From Gammaproteobacteria bacterium (lineage in GTDB: Bacteria; Pseudomonadota; Gammaproteobacteria; Xanthomonadales; Wenzhouxiangellaceae), in the NCBI GenBank assembly GCA_021772985.1, contig JAJFKX010000019.1:456687-520686 (forward strand): 64,000 nt of DNA. The letters are read 5' to 3'. The position numbers were made by a program, and so were the translations under genes. The first letter of the stretch is position 1; the number at the start of each line of letters is the position of its first letter. The notes below the pieces were generated by a model. That model saw nothing but the letters and a program-made list of their open reading frames with translations, was not told the DNA's origin and did no database searches. This document shows positions 21,756 to 30,684 of this stretch, in pieces.

Positions 21756-23464
21756 AAATGCGCCTCATCATTTTGCTGGTTTTGCACCAGGTACTGGTCA
21801 ATTGCATCTGGAGGCACATTCAGTAACCGTAAAGCATCTCGCATTACTGCCTGGAATACTGGCGCAGACACCAACCCCCCATAATAATCATCACCTTGTG
21901 GGTCATTGATCACCACCGCACATACCAACCGTGGATTACTAACCGGAGCAAAGCCCACAAATGAACTGACATAGCGATCTGAGTAACCGCCTACACCGGC
22001 TTTATGCGAGGTGCCTGTCTTACCAGCTACCCGATACATTGGAATTGCTGCACGTTTACCAGTCCCTTCCGGACCAGTAACGGTTTCCAGCATCGCAACC
22101 ACTTGATCGGCGATACCCTCGTCCAGCAGTGAACTGGCTGGCTTGGTATCGCCCAGAATTAATGTCGGCTGTCGCAACCGTCCGCGACCGGCTAATACCG
22201 CATAAGCCTGGGCCAGCTGCAAAGTTGTCACAGATAAACCATAACCATAAGACAACGTGGCCTGTTCCAGTGGGTGCCAGCGTTGATGATTACGTAATAC
22301 ACCGGCAGACTCGCCTGGAAACGCAACGCCACTGACTGCTCCAAACCCAAATCGGCTAAGCACGTCATACATATGACTGCCGTCCATTTCCAAAGCCAGT
22401 TTGGACATCCCGATATTGCTGGATTTGGTAATCAATCCAGTTAAGGTCAAAGGCCCATAGTAATGCGTATCAGTGATGGTATGTCCGGCAATAGTTAAAC
22501 CACCGGGATCGATATCAACAACGGTGTTTGGTGTAACCGTACCTGCTTCCAGCGCTGCAGCCACAGTAAATGGCTTCATCACAGAACCCGGTTCAAACAG
22601 GTCGATCATCGCGCGATTCAATTTGGCATCACCTTTCCGCTGGGTGATTTGATTGGGGTTATAGGCAGGCTGATTGACCATCGCCAGAATTTCACCGGTC
22701 GGCACATCCAACAACACCAATGATCCTGACACAGCCTGATGCACATCTACGGCCCGCTGTAATTCCCTGAAAGCCAGATATTGCAGACGCCGATCAATAG
22801 TCAGCGTAATCGACTGGCCCGGTCTAGCCGCTTCCAGCAACTCAACATTCTCAACAAACCGGCCATGTTCGTCCTTGACCACGCGCTTCAAGCCAGGTTT
22901 GCCCCGTAGCCAGTCGTCGTAAATCAGCTCCAAGCCTTCCTGCCCGACATCATCGATGTTGGTGTAACCCAGCAAATGTGCAGCCACTCCACCTGTCGGA
23001 TAAAAACGCTGGTATTCCCGTCGCAGACTAACCCCGGGGGCATCTAATTGGCGGATTGCATCGGCCATTTCCGGTAACAGGCGCCGACGTAGCCAGACAA
23101 ACTGACGATTGGAGCGTTGTGATAACTTGCGCTGAAACAACTCCGCGTCAGCTTCCAGAATATCAGCAAGCAGCGGAATGTATTCATTGTTTTGTAACAA
23201 TATTCCTGGATCGGCATGTGCTGATTCGACTGGTGTACTGGCTGCTAATGGAGCACCATCCCGGTCCAGAATCGGACCACGTACGGTAGAAATCGGCACA
23301 TCGCGCAAGTAACGGGATTCACCTTCGTTTTGCAGAAACTCAGTATCCATTATTTGTAACTGCGCAGCACGCGCCAGCAACACAATAACTGCCAGTCCCA
23401 TACCAACCATTAATATGACCAGGCGCGAGACAGGCGTTTGCACCGTATATTCCTGGGCCTTCAT
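21752..23464 (-). CDS. ftsI: Peptidoglycan D,D-transpeptidase FtsI (PBP3)
   Basis: 570 residues. It is a septal transpeptidase with one N-terminal membrane segment (about 15-35), a pedestal domain and a class B transpeptidase domain. The active-site motifs are S-x-x-K in EPGSVMKPFTVAAAL, S-S-N in ITKSSNIGMSK and K-T-G in RVAGKTGTSHKAG. RGPILDRDGAPLAAS near residue 60 is typical. Overlaps with ftsL and murE are ATGA type. Confidence 0.97.
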   Translation of the reverse strand: MKAQEYTVQTPVSRLVILMVGMGLAVIVLLARAAQLQIMDTEFLQNEGESRYLRDVPISTVRGPILDRDGAPLAASTPVESAHADPGILLQNNEYIPLLADILEADAELFQRKLSQRSNRQFVWLRRRLLPEMADAIRQLDAPGVSLRREYQRFYPTGGVAAHLLGYTNIDDVGQEGLELIYDDWLRGKPGLKRVVKDEHGRFVENVELLEAARPGQSITLTIDRRLQYLAFRELQRAVDVHQAVSGSLVLLDVPTGEILAMVNQPAYNPNQITQRKGDAKLNRAMIDLFEPGSVMKPFTVAAALEAGTVTPNTVVDIDPGGLTIAGHTITDTHYYGPLTLTGLITKSSNIGMSKLALEMDGSHMYDVLSRFGFGAVSGVAFPGESAGVLRNHQRWHPLEQATLSYGYGLSVTTLQLAQAYAVLAGRGRLRQPTLILGDTKPASSLLDEGIADQVVAMLETVTGPEGTGKRAAIPMYRVAGKTGTSHKAGVGGYSDRYVSSFVGFAPVSNPRLVCAVVINDPQGDDYYGGLVSAPVFQAVMRDALRLLNVPPDAIDQYLVQNQQNDEAHL

Positions 23465-23754
23465 CTTTGTCCACCCGAACCTGATGGGGTAGTGATGATT
23501 ACTCGTGCAGGAACAGGCTCACGCATTGCCAATGTATCTCGAGCGATCCTTTCCACCCGGGCAATATCCGCCAAGGTTGCCTGCTCCAGTTGCAAACGGC
23601 CCCATTCCACTTCAGCGGTATCACGAACACTGTTTAATTCCTGTTGTTGAACAAACAGCATCCGATTTTCCTGACGCTGATATACCAACACCAAAGCTGA
23701 TGCCACCACCACCAATAACAACGGCAACAGAAATGCCCACTGCCAGCGGCTCAT
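23461..23754 (-). CDS. ftsL: Cell division protein FtsL
   Basis: 97 residues. It is a small bitopic protein: a hydrophobic segment at about residues 6-24 followed by a periplasmic coiled-coil stretch (VYQRQENRMLFVQQQELNSVRDTAEVEWGRLQL begins it) and the conserved IERIARDTLAMREP near the end. FtsL joins FtsB and FtsQ. Identity rests on size, topology, the ERIAR..L.M motif and the position between rsmH and ftsI. Confidence 0.92.
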   Translation of the reverse strand: MSRWQWAFLLPLLLVVVASALVLVYQRQENRMLFVQQQELNSVRDTAEVEWGRLQLEQATLADIARVERIARDTLAMREPVPARVIITTPSGSGGQR

Positions 23755-24728
23755 AACACTGCTTCCGACTGTGGTTTCCGTACCCTTTCGAGTACCCGTA
23801 GAACTGCACTCCGACTGCGCGCATTAGCTTCAATTTCTGTTGCTGTCGGCAACTGCTTTCCATGATTCTTGAATTCAGGTTCTGGTAAATCCGGCATCGG
23901 TAGCCGGCGATTAACTGATGGGTTGGTACTGACCGCCTTAAAAACCTGCTTGACGATTCGATCTTCCAGCGAATGAAAACTAATTACCACCAGACGGCCA
24001 CCCACTGACAAGGCATGCATAGCTGCCTTCAACCCTTGCTGCAATTGGCCCAGCTCATCATTGATATGAATACGAATTGCCTGAAATGTACGGGTTGCCG
24101 GATGTTTGTTGAATTTTCGTGCTGCTGGCCCAAGTACCTTGGCAACCAATTCAGCGAGCTGCTTTGTTGTTTGTAAAGGGTTAAGTTCACGTTGCCTGAT
24201 AATGGCTTGAGCGATACGGCGGGCCTGACGTTCTTCACCATACTCACGCAACACCCGGCTTATTTCAGTACTGTCTGCGTTATCCAGCCAGGCTGCAGCT
24301 GAAATGCCCTGTTGCGGGCTCATCCGCATATCCAGAGGACCATCATGTAAAAAACTGAAACCCCGATCAGCCTGGTCCAGTTGCGGTGAAGAAACCCCTA
24401 AGTCCATCAGTACGCCATCCACTTTCGCCCAGGCGCAACTTTCCAACGCCTCGCCCAAATCGGCGAAACAAGCTTCAGCAATCAACACCCGCGGATCAGC
24501 GCCATGACGCTGCTTAGCGGCGGATACTGCTTGTGGATCACGGTCTATCACCAGCAATCTACCTTCATTATTGAGGTGTTCCAGCAATAAGCTGCTATGA
24601 CCACCCCGGCCGTAGGTCGCGTCCACGAATTTTCCTTCCCGCTTGACGCACAACCCATTCAAAACCTGCACTGGCATGACCGGCTGATGTTGTTGTTTTG
24701 CCTTGGTCGTGCCTGGTGCACTATTCAT
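23751..24728 (-). CDS. rsmH: 16S rRNA (cytosine1402-N4)-methyltransferase RsmH
   Basis: 325 residues. It is an S-adenosylmethionine-dependent enzyme that methylates C1402 of 16S rRNA together with RsmI, which is encoded just upstream of rnpB. Visible are HQPVMPVQVLNGL, FVDATYGRGGHSSLLLEHL, VDGVLMDLGVSSPQLDQADRG, RTFQAIRIHINDEL and VVISFHSLEDRIVK. There is a 25-bp gap from mraZ. Confidence 0.97.
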   Translation of the reverse strand: MNSAPGTTKAKQQHQPVMPVQVLNGLCVKREGKFVDATYGRGGHSSLLLEHLNNEGRLLVIDRDPQAVSAAKQRHGADPRVLIAEACFADLGEALESCAWAKVDGVLMDLGVSSPQLDQADRGFSFLHDGPLDMRMSPQQGISAAAWLDNADSTEISRVLREYGEERQARRIAQAIIRQRELNPLQTTKQLAELVAKVLGPAARKFNKHPATRTFQAIRIHINDELGQLQQGLKAAMHALSVGGRLVVISFHSLEDRIVKQVFKAVSTNPSVNRRLPMPDLPEPEFKNHGKQLPTATEIEANARSRSAVLRVLERVRKPQSEAVL

Positions 24729-24753
24729 TAAATACTCCTGCTGTTATCAGTAA

Positions 24754-25206
24754 TTACAACTCCAGCTGTAGTAAGTCCTGGCTGATTTCATCAGCACTAA
24801 TATCGATATAATCCCCACGCTCCTTGGCCAGCGCATCTTCATTCCATATTTCGAATCGTTTACCGGCACCCATGAAAATGGCATGTTTTTCCACCGTTGC
24901 GACTTGTCGCATTTTCGGTGGCAAAACAATGCGTCCATTGGCATCCGGTTCAACTTCCAAGGCACTATTCACCACTTTCAACTTGGTCATCCGATGTTGT
25001 CTGACGAACTCGTTGAGCTCATTGACCCGATCACGAAGCTGCTCCCATACCGGCATCGGATACAACCACAGACAACCACGTGCATGTACACTGTAGGTCA
25101 GCATCAATCTATTGGCGCATACTTCAGAGATACCGTCCCGGAAACAGGTCGGTACCGCCATGCGGCCTTTGGCATCGATTGAGATGGGTTTTTCACCGTA
25201 AAACAT
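24754..25206 (-). CDS. mraZ: Transcriptional regulator / division protein MraZ
   Basis: 150 residues with two AbrB-like swapped-hairpin repeats: ISIDAKGRMAVPTCFRD at about 8-24 and VEPDANGRIVLPPKMRQVA near 85. MraZ represses the dcw operon in E. coli by binding direct repeats upstream of its own gene. Matching repeats are visible 30-54 bp upstream of this ATG (25236-25260). It is the first gene of the cluster. Confidence 0.97.
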   Translation of the reverse strand: MFYGEKPISIDAKGRMAVPTCFRDGISEVCANRLMLTYSVHARGCLWLYPMPVWEQLRDRVNELNEFVRQHRMTKLKVVNSALEVEPDANGRIVLPPKMRQVATVEKHAIFMGAGKRFEIWNEDALAKERGDYIDISADEISQDLLQLEL

Positions 25207-25235
25207 GTGTGTAATAGCTTTGATCTAACCTTAAT

Positions 25236-25260
25236 AACCACAAATATCCAAAATTAACCA
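25236..25260 (-). promoter_or_regulatory. mraZ operator: Candidate MraZ operator (three TGG repeats, 10-bp period)
   Basis: On the - strand the triplet TGG occurs at 25260, 25250 and 25240, exactly one helical turn apart, between the promoter and the mraZ ATG. Known MraZ boxes are TGGGN direct repeats with 5-bp spacers, which is the same 10-bp period. Here the fourth base is T or A rather than G, so the match is in spacing more than in full sequence. Confidence 0.6.
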
Positions 25261-25283
25261 CTTTTCGACACCTGTACAATTGA

Positions 25284-25312
25284 ACAATAGCCCTTGGCAT
25301 TGCTCACGTCAA
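25284..25312 (-). promoter_or_regulatory. Pmra: Sigma70-type promoter of the dcw cluster
   Basis: A -35 box TTGACG (25312-25307) and a -10 box TATTGT (25289-25284) are separated by 17 bp on the - strand. The predicted start lies just upstream of the candidate MraZ repeats, so MraZ bound there would sit in the early transcribed region, as in other gammaproteobacteria. Confidence 0.7.
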
Positions 25313-25382
25313 GCTGGTATGCAGCTAAACGATTAAATTTTCTTGGTTTTTTGTGGAGTTTTAAACGAAATCTGATGTGAAT

Positions 25383-25407
25383 ATTGCCGGCGACCTGCAC
25401 CGGCAAT
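25383..25407 (-). terminator. Hairpin downstream of rnpB, possible weak terminator
   Basis: ATTGCCGG and CCGGCAAT form a perfect 8-bp stem with a 9-base loop, 17 bp after the end of rnpB. No U-tract follows on the - strand, so it may instead protect or process the RNA 3' end. Confidence 0.4.
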
Positions 25408-25424
25408 AGGTTGAAATATCAAAA

Positions 25425-25767
25425 GCGAGTCGGCCGATAAGCCGGGTTCTGTCGTGGACAGTCATTCATCTGCGACTGCTGTCACCAGCAGCCTGTAGCG
25501 ACCTACCCGAAGGCGGCGCGGGCCACGCCCTCCTTCCTATTTGGTCTTGCTCCGAGTGGGGTTTACCTTGCCACAGGATGTTGCCATCTGCGCGGTGCGC
25601 TCTTACCACACCATTTCACCCTTACCACATAATAGCGTGGCGGTATATTTTCTGTTGCACTGGCCGTAGACTCACGTCTCCCAGGCGTTACCTGGCACCC
25701 TGCCCTATGGAGCCCGGACTTTCCTCCGTCTGCAATACAGCAAACAGCGACTGCCTGGCCGACTCGC
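25425..25767 (-). ncRNA. rnpB: RNase P RNA, bacterial type A
   Basis: About 343 nt. Ends were set from the P1 helix: GCGAGTCGGCC at the 5' end (25767) pairs with GGCCGACTCGC at the 3' end (25425). Conserved core elements on the - strand include GGAGGAAAGTCCGGGCTCC near the 5' end, GCAGGGTGCCAGGTAACGCC, AGGGTGAAATGG, the run GGTAAACCCCACTCGGAGCA, and GACAGAACCCGGCTTATCGG at the 3' end. The RNA is the catalytic part of RNase P for tRNA 5' maturation. Position between rsmI and mraZ is common in gammaproteobacteria. Confidence 0.97.
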
Positions 25768-25938
25768 TATGCTATTTTCCTACATCGGCAGGATAACATC
25801 CAATTTTAAAACGGATTTAATCGATAAGTCTCTATTCATGTCGGGCAAACACCAAGGTTTGTTGAGCAATATGGCTAGTATCTGCTTGGTTGACTAAAGC
25901 AGCCAGCCATATACCGGCTGCTATCAGCCTGTCACCAG

Positions 25939-26787
25939 CTATTTTTGCTGGTTATGCAGTTGATACAACATCTTCCGGGAAACACCTAGATGTTTGGCCA
26001 GCAATGCCGCTGCCCTACCCGGAGGCAACATCTGGCATAAATCCAAAAACAATCCTCGTGTAACCGAATCAATGCCATCACCGGCAACCGTCGGATCACT
26101 GCCACTAACCAGCAATACCTGTTCGCCACGCTGTTGATCCGCGTCGGCCGAAACATAGGCTGCCAACTCACTTAATGTTCCCTGATTGACCGTTTCAAAA
26201 CGTTTGGTCAATTCACGGCATTGACAAGCCATGCGCTCTGCTCCAAAAATTTCCGATAACATCTCCAGAGTGCCGAGTAGCCGTTTGGGTGATTCATAGA
26301 AAATCATAGTCTCGGTGCAACTGGATAGCAGCTGCAACCGTTTTTGCCTCGCTTTGATTTTAGCCGGCAGAAAACCTTCGAAATGAAATCGATTGCTGGG
26401 CAAACCCGCAACTGACAAAGCAGCGATGGCAGCACACGCACCCGGTACCGGTGATACGTTTAAATCAGCCTGGTGGAAAGCTTGTACCAACTTGAAACCC
26501 GGGTCAGAAATTAACGGTGTCCCGGCATCACTGATCAACCCCAGCACTTCACCAGCGCGCGCTTTTTCAAGTAACTGAGGGATTCGCTGTAGTTCATTGT
26601 GCTCATGTAACGAAAGCATTGGTTTGTTGATTGCCAAAGCAGTCATCAGGATGCGACTATGCCGTGTATCCTCCGCTACTATACAATCAACAGCGCTCAT
26701 CACCTCTACGGCCCGCTTGCTGATATCAGCAAGATTTCCTATAGGTGTGGCAATCACCCATAGAGCTGGCGCCTCGACGATCGGCAT
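25939..26787 (-). CDS. rsmI: 16S rRNA (cytidine1402-2'-O)-methyltransferase RsmI
   Basis: 282 residues, normal length. It belongs to the tetrapyrrole-methylase fold. Visible are LWVIATPIGNLADISKRAVEVM, IVAEDTRHSRILM, LISDAGTPLISDPGFKLVQ and PVPGACAAIAALSVAGLPSNRFHFEGFLP. It 2'-O-methylates C1402 of 16S rRNA, the nucleotide also modified by RsmH. It is divergent from lpoA with about 40 bp between the starts. Confidence 0.97.
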   Translation of the reverse strand: MPIVEAPALWVIATPIGNLADISKRAVEVMSAVDCIVAEDTRHSRILMTALAINKPMLSLHEHNELQRIPQLLEKARAGEVLGLISDAGTPLISDPGFKLVQAFHQADLNVSPVPGACAAIAALSVAGLPSNRFHFEGFLPAKIKARQKRLQLLSSCTETMIFYESPKRLLGTLEMLSEIFGAERMACQCRELTKRFETVNQGTLSELAAYVSADADQQRGEQVLLVSGSDPTVAGDGIDSVTRGLFLDLCQMLPPGRAAALLAKHLGVSRKMLYQLHNQQK

Positions 26788-26826
26788 TTTATTCTCCAGA
26801 CACTGTCATTCAGTTATTATGCTCAT

Positions 26827-28764
26827 ATGTTGACAGTCATGACCAATCGAACAAATTTTCCAGCAAGAAGTTTTGCCTGGATCATTACGTTTGGCTGCCT
26901 GCTGCTGTTAGCGGCTTGCCAAACCAGCCCGACCCAGCGCGGCCTTGACCCAGGCGTTTTATCAGCCCGGGCTGAAGCACTGTACGATCAGGCAGATTAT
27001 CCAGCAGCCGCAGAAATCTGGGAATCGTTGATCGTTTCCGATCCAGGCAATGCCTCAACCTGGACTTTGCGTGCTGCAGACGCATGGGTTCGGAACGGCG
27101 AACCAAACATCGCAGCCAACCGGCTGATTAAATTGAATCAGGCCACGCTAAACCCGCAACAGCTGGCTCACTGGCAGCTGCTGCGCACTGAATTGGTGTT
27201 ATTACAGGGTGATCGGGCTGCTGCCGGCCTATTGTTTGAGCGACTGACCCAACAACTGGATGAATTACCGGATTGGTTGAACGACCGGGTAGCCCGTTTG
27301 AACGTGCAATTGGGTGACCCTCGCCTGTTAGCAGCCACTGGCGCATTATCACAGTTGCGCGCTGACAGCCCGATAACCACCCGCCGTCAGGCATTTAATG
27401 AGCTGGCAAATCTGCCCGGAAAACTACTGGCTGAACTGGAAACCGGCGCTGAGCCTGATGATCAACCATTACTGGGAGCCATAAGACTGGCACGCAGTCA
27501 GGCTGTCAGCAGACATTTCGCATTATTAAATACGCCCGAAGCATCATTCCCAACCGATCCGGAAGCTTTGTCGGAATTGACAGCCAGCATTTCAACACCG
27601 AATTTGCGTCAGCTGATTCAGCAATATCCGGCTCAACTGAAGCAGTCAGGCATTATTGCTGTGCTGTTGCCCAATACCGGCCCATTGAAAACCGCAGCTG
27701 AGGCTATCCACCAAGGCATTGTCAGCAGTTGGTTATACCTGCCTGAAGAAACCCGCCCGCAATTGGCTTTCATCGATAGCGGCAACAGTAATCGGGATGC
27801 ACGCGGTGCCTATTTTTCGGCTGTTGATAGTGGTGCTGACTGGATCATTGGCCCGTTGCGTAAAGAATCAGTCGCTGCGCTGATTGATCTGCCCAATCGT
27901 AATTTGCCGATGCTGGCATTGAACCAGCCCGAACGCACCTTGAATGCTTTGGGGCCTTCACAACCTTTCGATGATTCAGCGACCCACTATATTTTTGCCT
28001 TACCACCGGAAGATGGCGCCAGAGCGGCAGCTAATCTGGCAACGCTTCAGGGGCATAAAAATACTATCGTATTGCGTCCGTCATCAAATTCCGGATTACG
28101 GTTGGCGGAAGCATTTTCAGCTGAATTTAATCAGTTGGGCGGCCGGGTACTGCAAACCAGTACCTATCCAAATGACAGCGTTGAATATACGGATGTACTT
28201 GCCGGAGCACTCCGTCTGGATGCAAGCCTGCAACGTCATGCGGTGTTGCAACGCCGACTGGGCCTGGATGAGCTGGGCTTCCGGCAGCAGGGACGCAGTG
28301 ATGTCGATGCTTTGTTTATTGCAGGCAACTCGGCACAAGCACGCTTGCTGTTACCACAATTAAAATATCTAGACCTGGATTATCTGCCTGTTTATGCCAC
28401 CCGCAATGTTTATGAAGGCAACCCTAACCCACGCCGTGATCGAGACTTAAATGGCCTGTTTTTTGCCCAGCAGGGCTGGTTGACTGACCAGCCACCGCTG
28501 CCAAAATTAAGTACTGTTCGACAGTGGTTTCCGGCCAACCGAAACGCTTTACTGGCTGAACTGTTCGGGCTCGGCCGCGATAGTTTGTTGCTGGTACCCT
28601 ACCTGACTATGCTGCAGGGTGATCAAGGCCTGTTATTGCAGGCTGCCAGCGGCCAATTGCAAGTCAATAATGATGGTTATATCACCCGCCAGTTACAAGC
28701 AATGCGGTTTCGCAATGGCCGTCCGGTCATTGTCAACACCAACCCTAATCGGCAACGCCGATAA
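26827..28764 (+). CDS. lpoA: Penicillin-binding protein activator LpoA (LppC family)
   Basis: 645 residues from the ATG at 26827; an ATG at 26839 would give a more usual lipoprotein signal. A signal helix is followed by the lipobox LLAACQTSP. After a TPR-like N-terminal domain (about 40-240) comes a periplasmic-binding-protein-like domain beginning near IIAVLLPNTGPLKTAAEAIHQGI. LpoA is an outer-membrane lipoprotein that activates PBP1A and occurs in gammaproteobacteria. The divergent rsmI-lpoA arrangement is conserved. yraN follows 7 bp downstream. Confidence 0.93.
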   Translation: MLTVMTNRTNFPARSFAWIITFGCLLLLAACQTSPTQRGLDPGVLSARAEALYDQADYPAAAEIWESLIVSDPGNASTWTLRAADAWVRNGEPNIAANRLIKLNQATLNPQQLAHWQLLRTELVLLQGDRAAAGLLFERLTQQLDELPDWLNDRVARLNVQLGDPRLLAATGALSQLRADSPITTRRQAFNELANLPGKLLAELETGAEPDDQPLLGAIRLARSQAVSRHFALLNTPEASFPTDPEALSELTASISTPNLRQLIQQYPAQLKQSGIIAVLLPNTGPLKTAAEAIHQGIVSSWLYLPEETRPQLAFIDSGNSNRDARGAYFSAVDSGADWIIGPLRKESVAALIDLPNRNLPMLALNQPERTLNALGPSQPFDDSATHYIFALPPEDGARAAANLATLQGHKNTIVLRPSSNSGLRLAEAFSAEFNQLGGRVLQTSTYPNDSVEYTDVLAGALRLDASLQRHAVLQRRLGLDELGFRQQGRSDVDALFIAGNSAQARLLLPQLKYLDLDYLPVYATRNVYEGNPNPRRDRDLNGLFFAQQGWLTDQPPLPKLSTVRQWFPANRNALLAELFGLGRDSLLLVPYLTMLQGDQGLLLQAASGQLQVNNDGYITRQLQAMRFRNGRPVIVNTNPNRQRR

Positions 28765-28771
28765 CTCACCA

Positions 28772-29131
28772 ATGCTGAGTCAAATTGCCGGCAGGCAGGC
28801 AGAACGTCACGCAGAAAAATATTTGCATCGACAGGGGTTAACGACTTTAAACAAAAACTATCAGTGCAGATTTGGCGAACTGGACTTAATTATGCAGGAT
28901 GGTGACGAGTTGGTTTTTATAGAGGTCCGTCTCCGCAGCAAACAAGGCTTCGGCAGTGGTGCAGATTCCATCACTTACCACAAGCAACAGCGTCTCACGG
29001 CAACCGCAAAGCACTATTTAACACAACACTCACGTGGTTTAAACCAGTATTGCCGTTTCGATGTCATAAGCGTAGACGGCGGGTTAACCTGTCGCCATGT
29101 AAACTGGATAAAGAATGCATTTTCGGAGTAG
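28772..29131 (+). CDS. yraN: UPF0102 protein, YraN family
   Basis: 119 residues from the ATG at 28772; the longer frame to 28619 overlaps lpoA. Family features are GRQAERHAEKYLHRQGLTTL and the restriction-endonuclease-like core CRFGELDLIMQDGDELVFIEVRLRS, where E, D, E and the following residue (usually K, here R) occupy the nuclease-like positions. Cellular function is not established. The lpoA-yraN-BON order is conserved. Confidence 0.93.
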   Translation: MLSQIAGRQAERHAEKYLHRQGLTTLNKNYQCRFGELDLIMQDGDELVFIEVRLRSKQGFGSGADSITYHKQQRLTATAKHYLTQHSRGLNQYCRFDVISVDGGLTCRHVNWIKNAFSE

Positions 29132-29135
29132 ATGT

Positions 29136-29798
29136 ATGACGATCAACAAGTACTTTACAAAAACCACATTGCGTCTGCTATGCCTGGTCATTCTGGTTAC
29201 CCAACTGGCCGGATGTCTGGGTGGTGAAATTATCGGTGCGCCTCATGATCGCCGCACCTTCGGCACCATCATCGATGATGAAGGCATTGAGTTTTCCGCA
29301 ACAGATAAGCTATACAGCACTGCCGAAATTAAATCTACAGACCGTATTAAAGTGGTGAGCGTTAACGGTCTTGTGCTGCTTGCCGGTGAAATCAGCAGCG
29401 ATGAAAAAAAACAACTGGCCACCGATATCGTCAGTAACATCAATAACGTCAAACGCGTGGTTAATGAATTATATGTCCGGGATGACGTCGCCGGTGTTGG
29501 GACCCGCACCAGCGACAGATTTATCAGCGGCAAAGTGAAAACAGCCTTATTCGGCGTGGACATCAAGGGCTTTGATCCAACCCGCGTGAACGTCACCACC
29601 GCTCGTAAAATTGTCTACCTACAGGGACTGGTCACTCTGGAAGAGGGTGAAGCTGCCGCAGAACGAGCCAGCCGGGTCAGTGGGGTTGAGGGTGTAGTGA
29701 AAGTATTTGAATACATCGAACCTGCAAGCAATGAGCCCGAACAACAGGCTGATGATCCTGAATCAGCAACTGAATTATCCCCAGGCTTCAACTTTTAA
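29136..29798 (+). CDS. BON-domain outer-membrane lipoprotein (DolP/YraP-like)
   Basis: 220 residues from the ATG at 29136, preceded by a GGAG Shine-Dalgarno within the end of yraN. A signal segment ends in the lipobox QLAGCLGG. Two BON domains follow (about 50-115 and 125-190), each with the pattern I-K-V-V-x-V-x-G-x-V-L-L-x-G and VxxVxxVVNEL or VEGVVKVFEY. E. coli DolP maintains the outer membrane and supports BAM; by position and domains this is the counterpart. The C-terminal tail is acidic and low complexity. The usual diaA gene between yraN and dolP is absent. Confidence 0.88.
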   Translation: MTINKYFTKTTLRLLCLVILVTQLAGCLGGEIIGAPHDRRTFGTIIDDEGIEFSATDKLYSTAEIKSTDRIKVVSVNGLVLLAGEISSDEKKQLATDIVSNINNVKRVVNELYVRDDVAGVGTRTSDRFISGKVKTALFGVDIKGFDPTRVNVTTARKIVYLQGLVTLEEGEAAAERASRVSGVEGVVKVFEYIEPASNEPEQQADDPESATELSPGFNF

Positions 29799-30272
29799 TA
29801 GTGCCTGATCAAATCAGGGGATTAAGATATCTTCAACTTTAGCAGTTGAGGCAAGAGTGGATTAATTGTATTTTTTTACAGCTTTTCATTATTTTTAATT
29901 TGAAATATTTATTATCAGGGAACTGGATATACCCTGGGTGAAACCCATTCCAATCAATACCACCGATTGCCTGCTTGTTGCCTAGAAACCAGATACCAAA
30001 GATTTTCCTGCCGGGCAGTATTGGTTTTTACTACATCCAAGCACAAATAAATTTTAAAAACAAAACCATTCACAACCTGTCATTCGGCTTTACAACGTGA
30101 TTACGGTAACCCATAAACTACTTGACCTGTCTATAGGTGCAGGCTTGACACTGGTTTACGAGGCACTGTGAGGACATAACAAAATTGACCATAAGCATAT
30201 TGGCTATGCGACCTCAGCAGCAATAAGCCCTTATGACCTTTTTACAGCAAACTGAACCTATTGGAGGAAATT
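29799..30272. other. Gene-free stretch downstream of BON lipoprotein
   Basis: 474 bp with no convincing frame. The first part is AT-rich. Short imperfect hairpins are present, but I recognise no terminator with a U-tract and no known riboswitch. The promoter of the next small gene should lie here. Confidence 0.4.
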
Positions 30273-30452
30273 ATGCTAACGAAACAACGTTGGGTTGAAA
30301 TCATGCGCGCTTCTGGAATGAGCGATGAGGACATGAACAACTGGCACAGGCAATTCGAAAAAATGGAACCTGAAACACATCAGGATTTCCTTGCATCATT
30401 AAGCATCGAGCCAGGTGAAACCCGTAAAATTCGAACTTGGTCTGGCAATTAG
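30273..30452 (+). CDS. Small conserved-looking hypothetical protein, 59 aa
   Basis: The start is fixed at 30273 by a strong GGAGGA six bases upstream; an in-frame TTG at 30261 overlaps that site. The protein is polar and helical, rich in Trp and Met (WVEIMRASGMSDEDMNNWHRQFEKMEP), with a patterned second half (HQDFLASLSIEPGETRKIRTW). It looks like a helical DNA- or protein-binding miniprotein; I recall similar short proteins in marine gammaproteobacteria but cannot name a family. It stands alone. Confidence 0.65.
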   Translation: MLTKQRWVEIMRASGMSDEDMNNWHRQFEKMEPETHQDFLASLSIEPGETRKIRTWSGN

Positions 30453-30596
30453 CTTTGCGATCTTGTTGGGGATTTTTCGCAACACCATCATTCAAATCAG
30501 TCTGTTAATACTATCCAAGCTGACTATTTGATTGCATCAGGCGGATTTGTCTCTGCATGATAAGTATTTGTGCAGCTCATTTAATATTTCTTATAC

Positions 30597-30639
30597 TCAA
30601 AAAAACTGCCCGCTCTTATGTGCAATCTGAACGGGCAGT
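30597..30639 (-). terminator. Rho-independent terminator of the P460 operon
   Basis: On the - strand ACTGCCCG pairs with CGGGCAGT around a 19-base loop and is followed by seven T residues. It lies 46 bp after the stop of the second cytochrome P460 gene. Confidence 0.8.
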
Positions 30640-30684
30640 AGGAGGCCAGCATGAATACCAGCTAGTTGAATTTAGGTTACGTAT

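Noticed and set aside
29930..30180. Structured-looking region that might be a riboswitch
   Set aside because: I found no TPP, FMN, cobalamin or glycine riboswitch core, and the downstream gene gives no metabolic clue.
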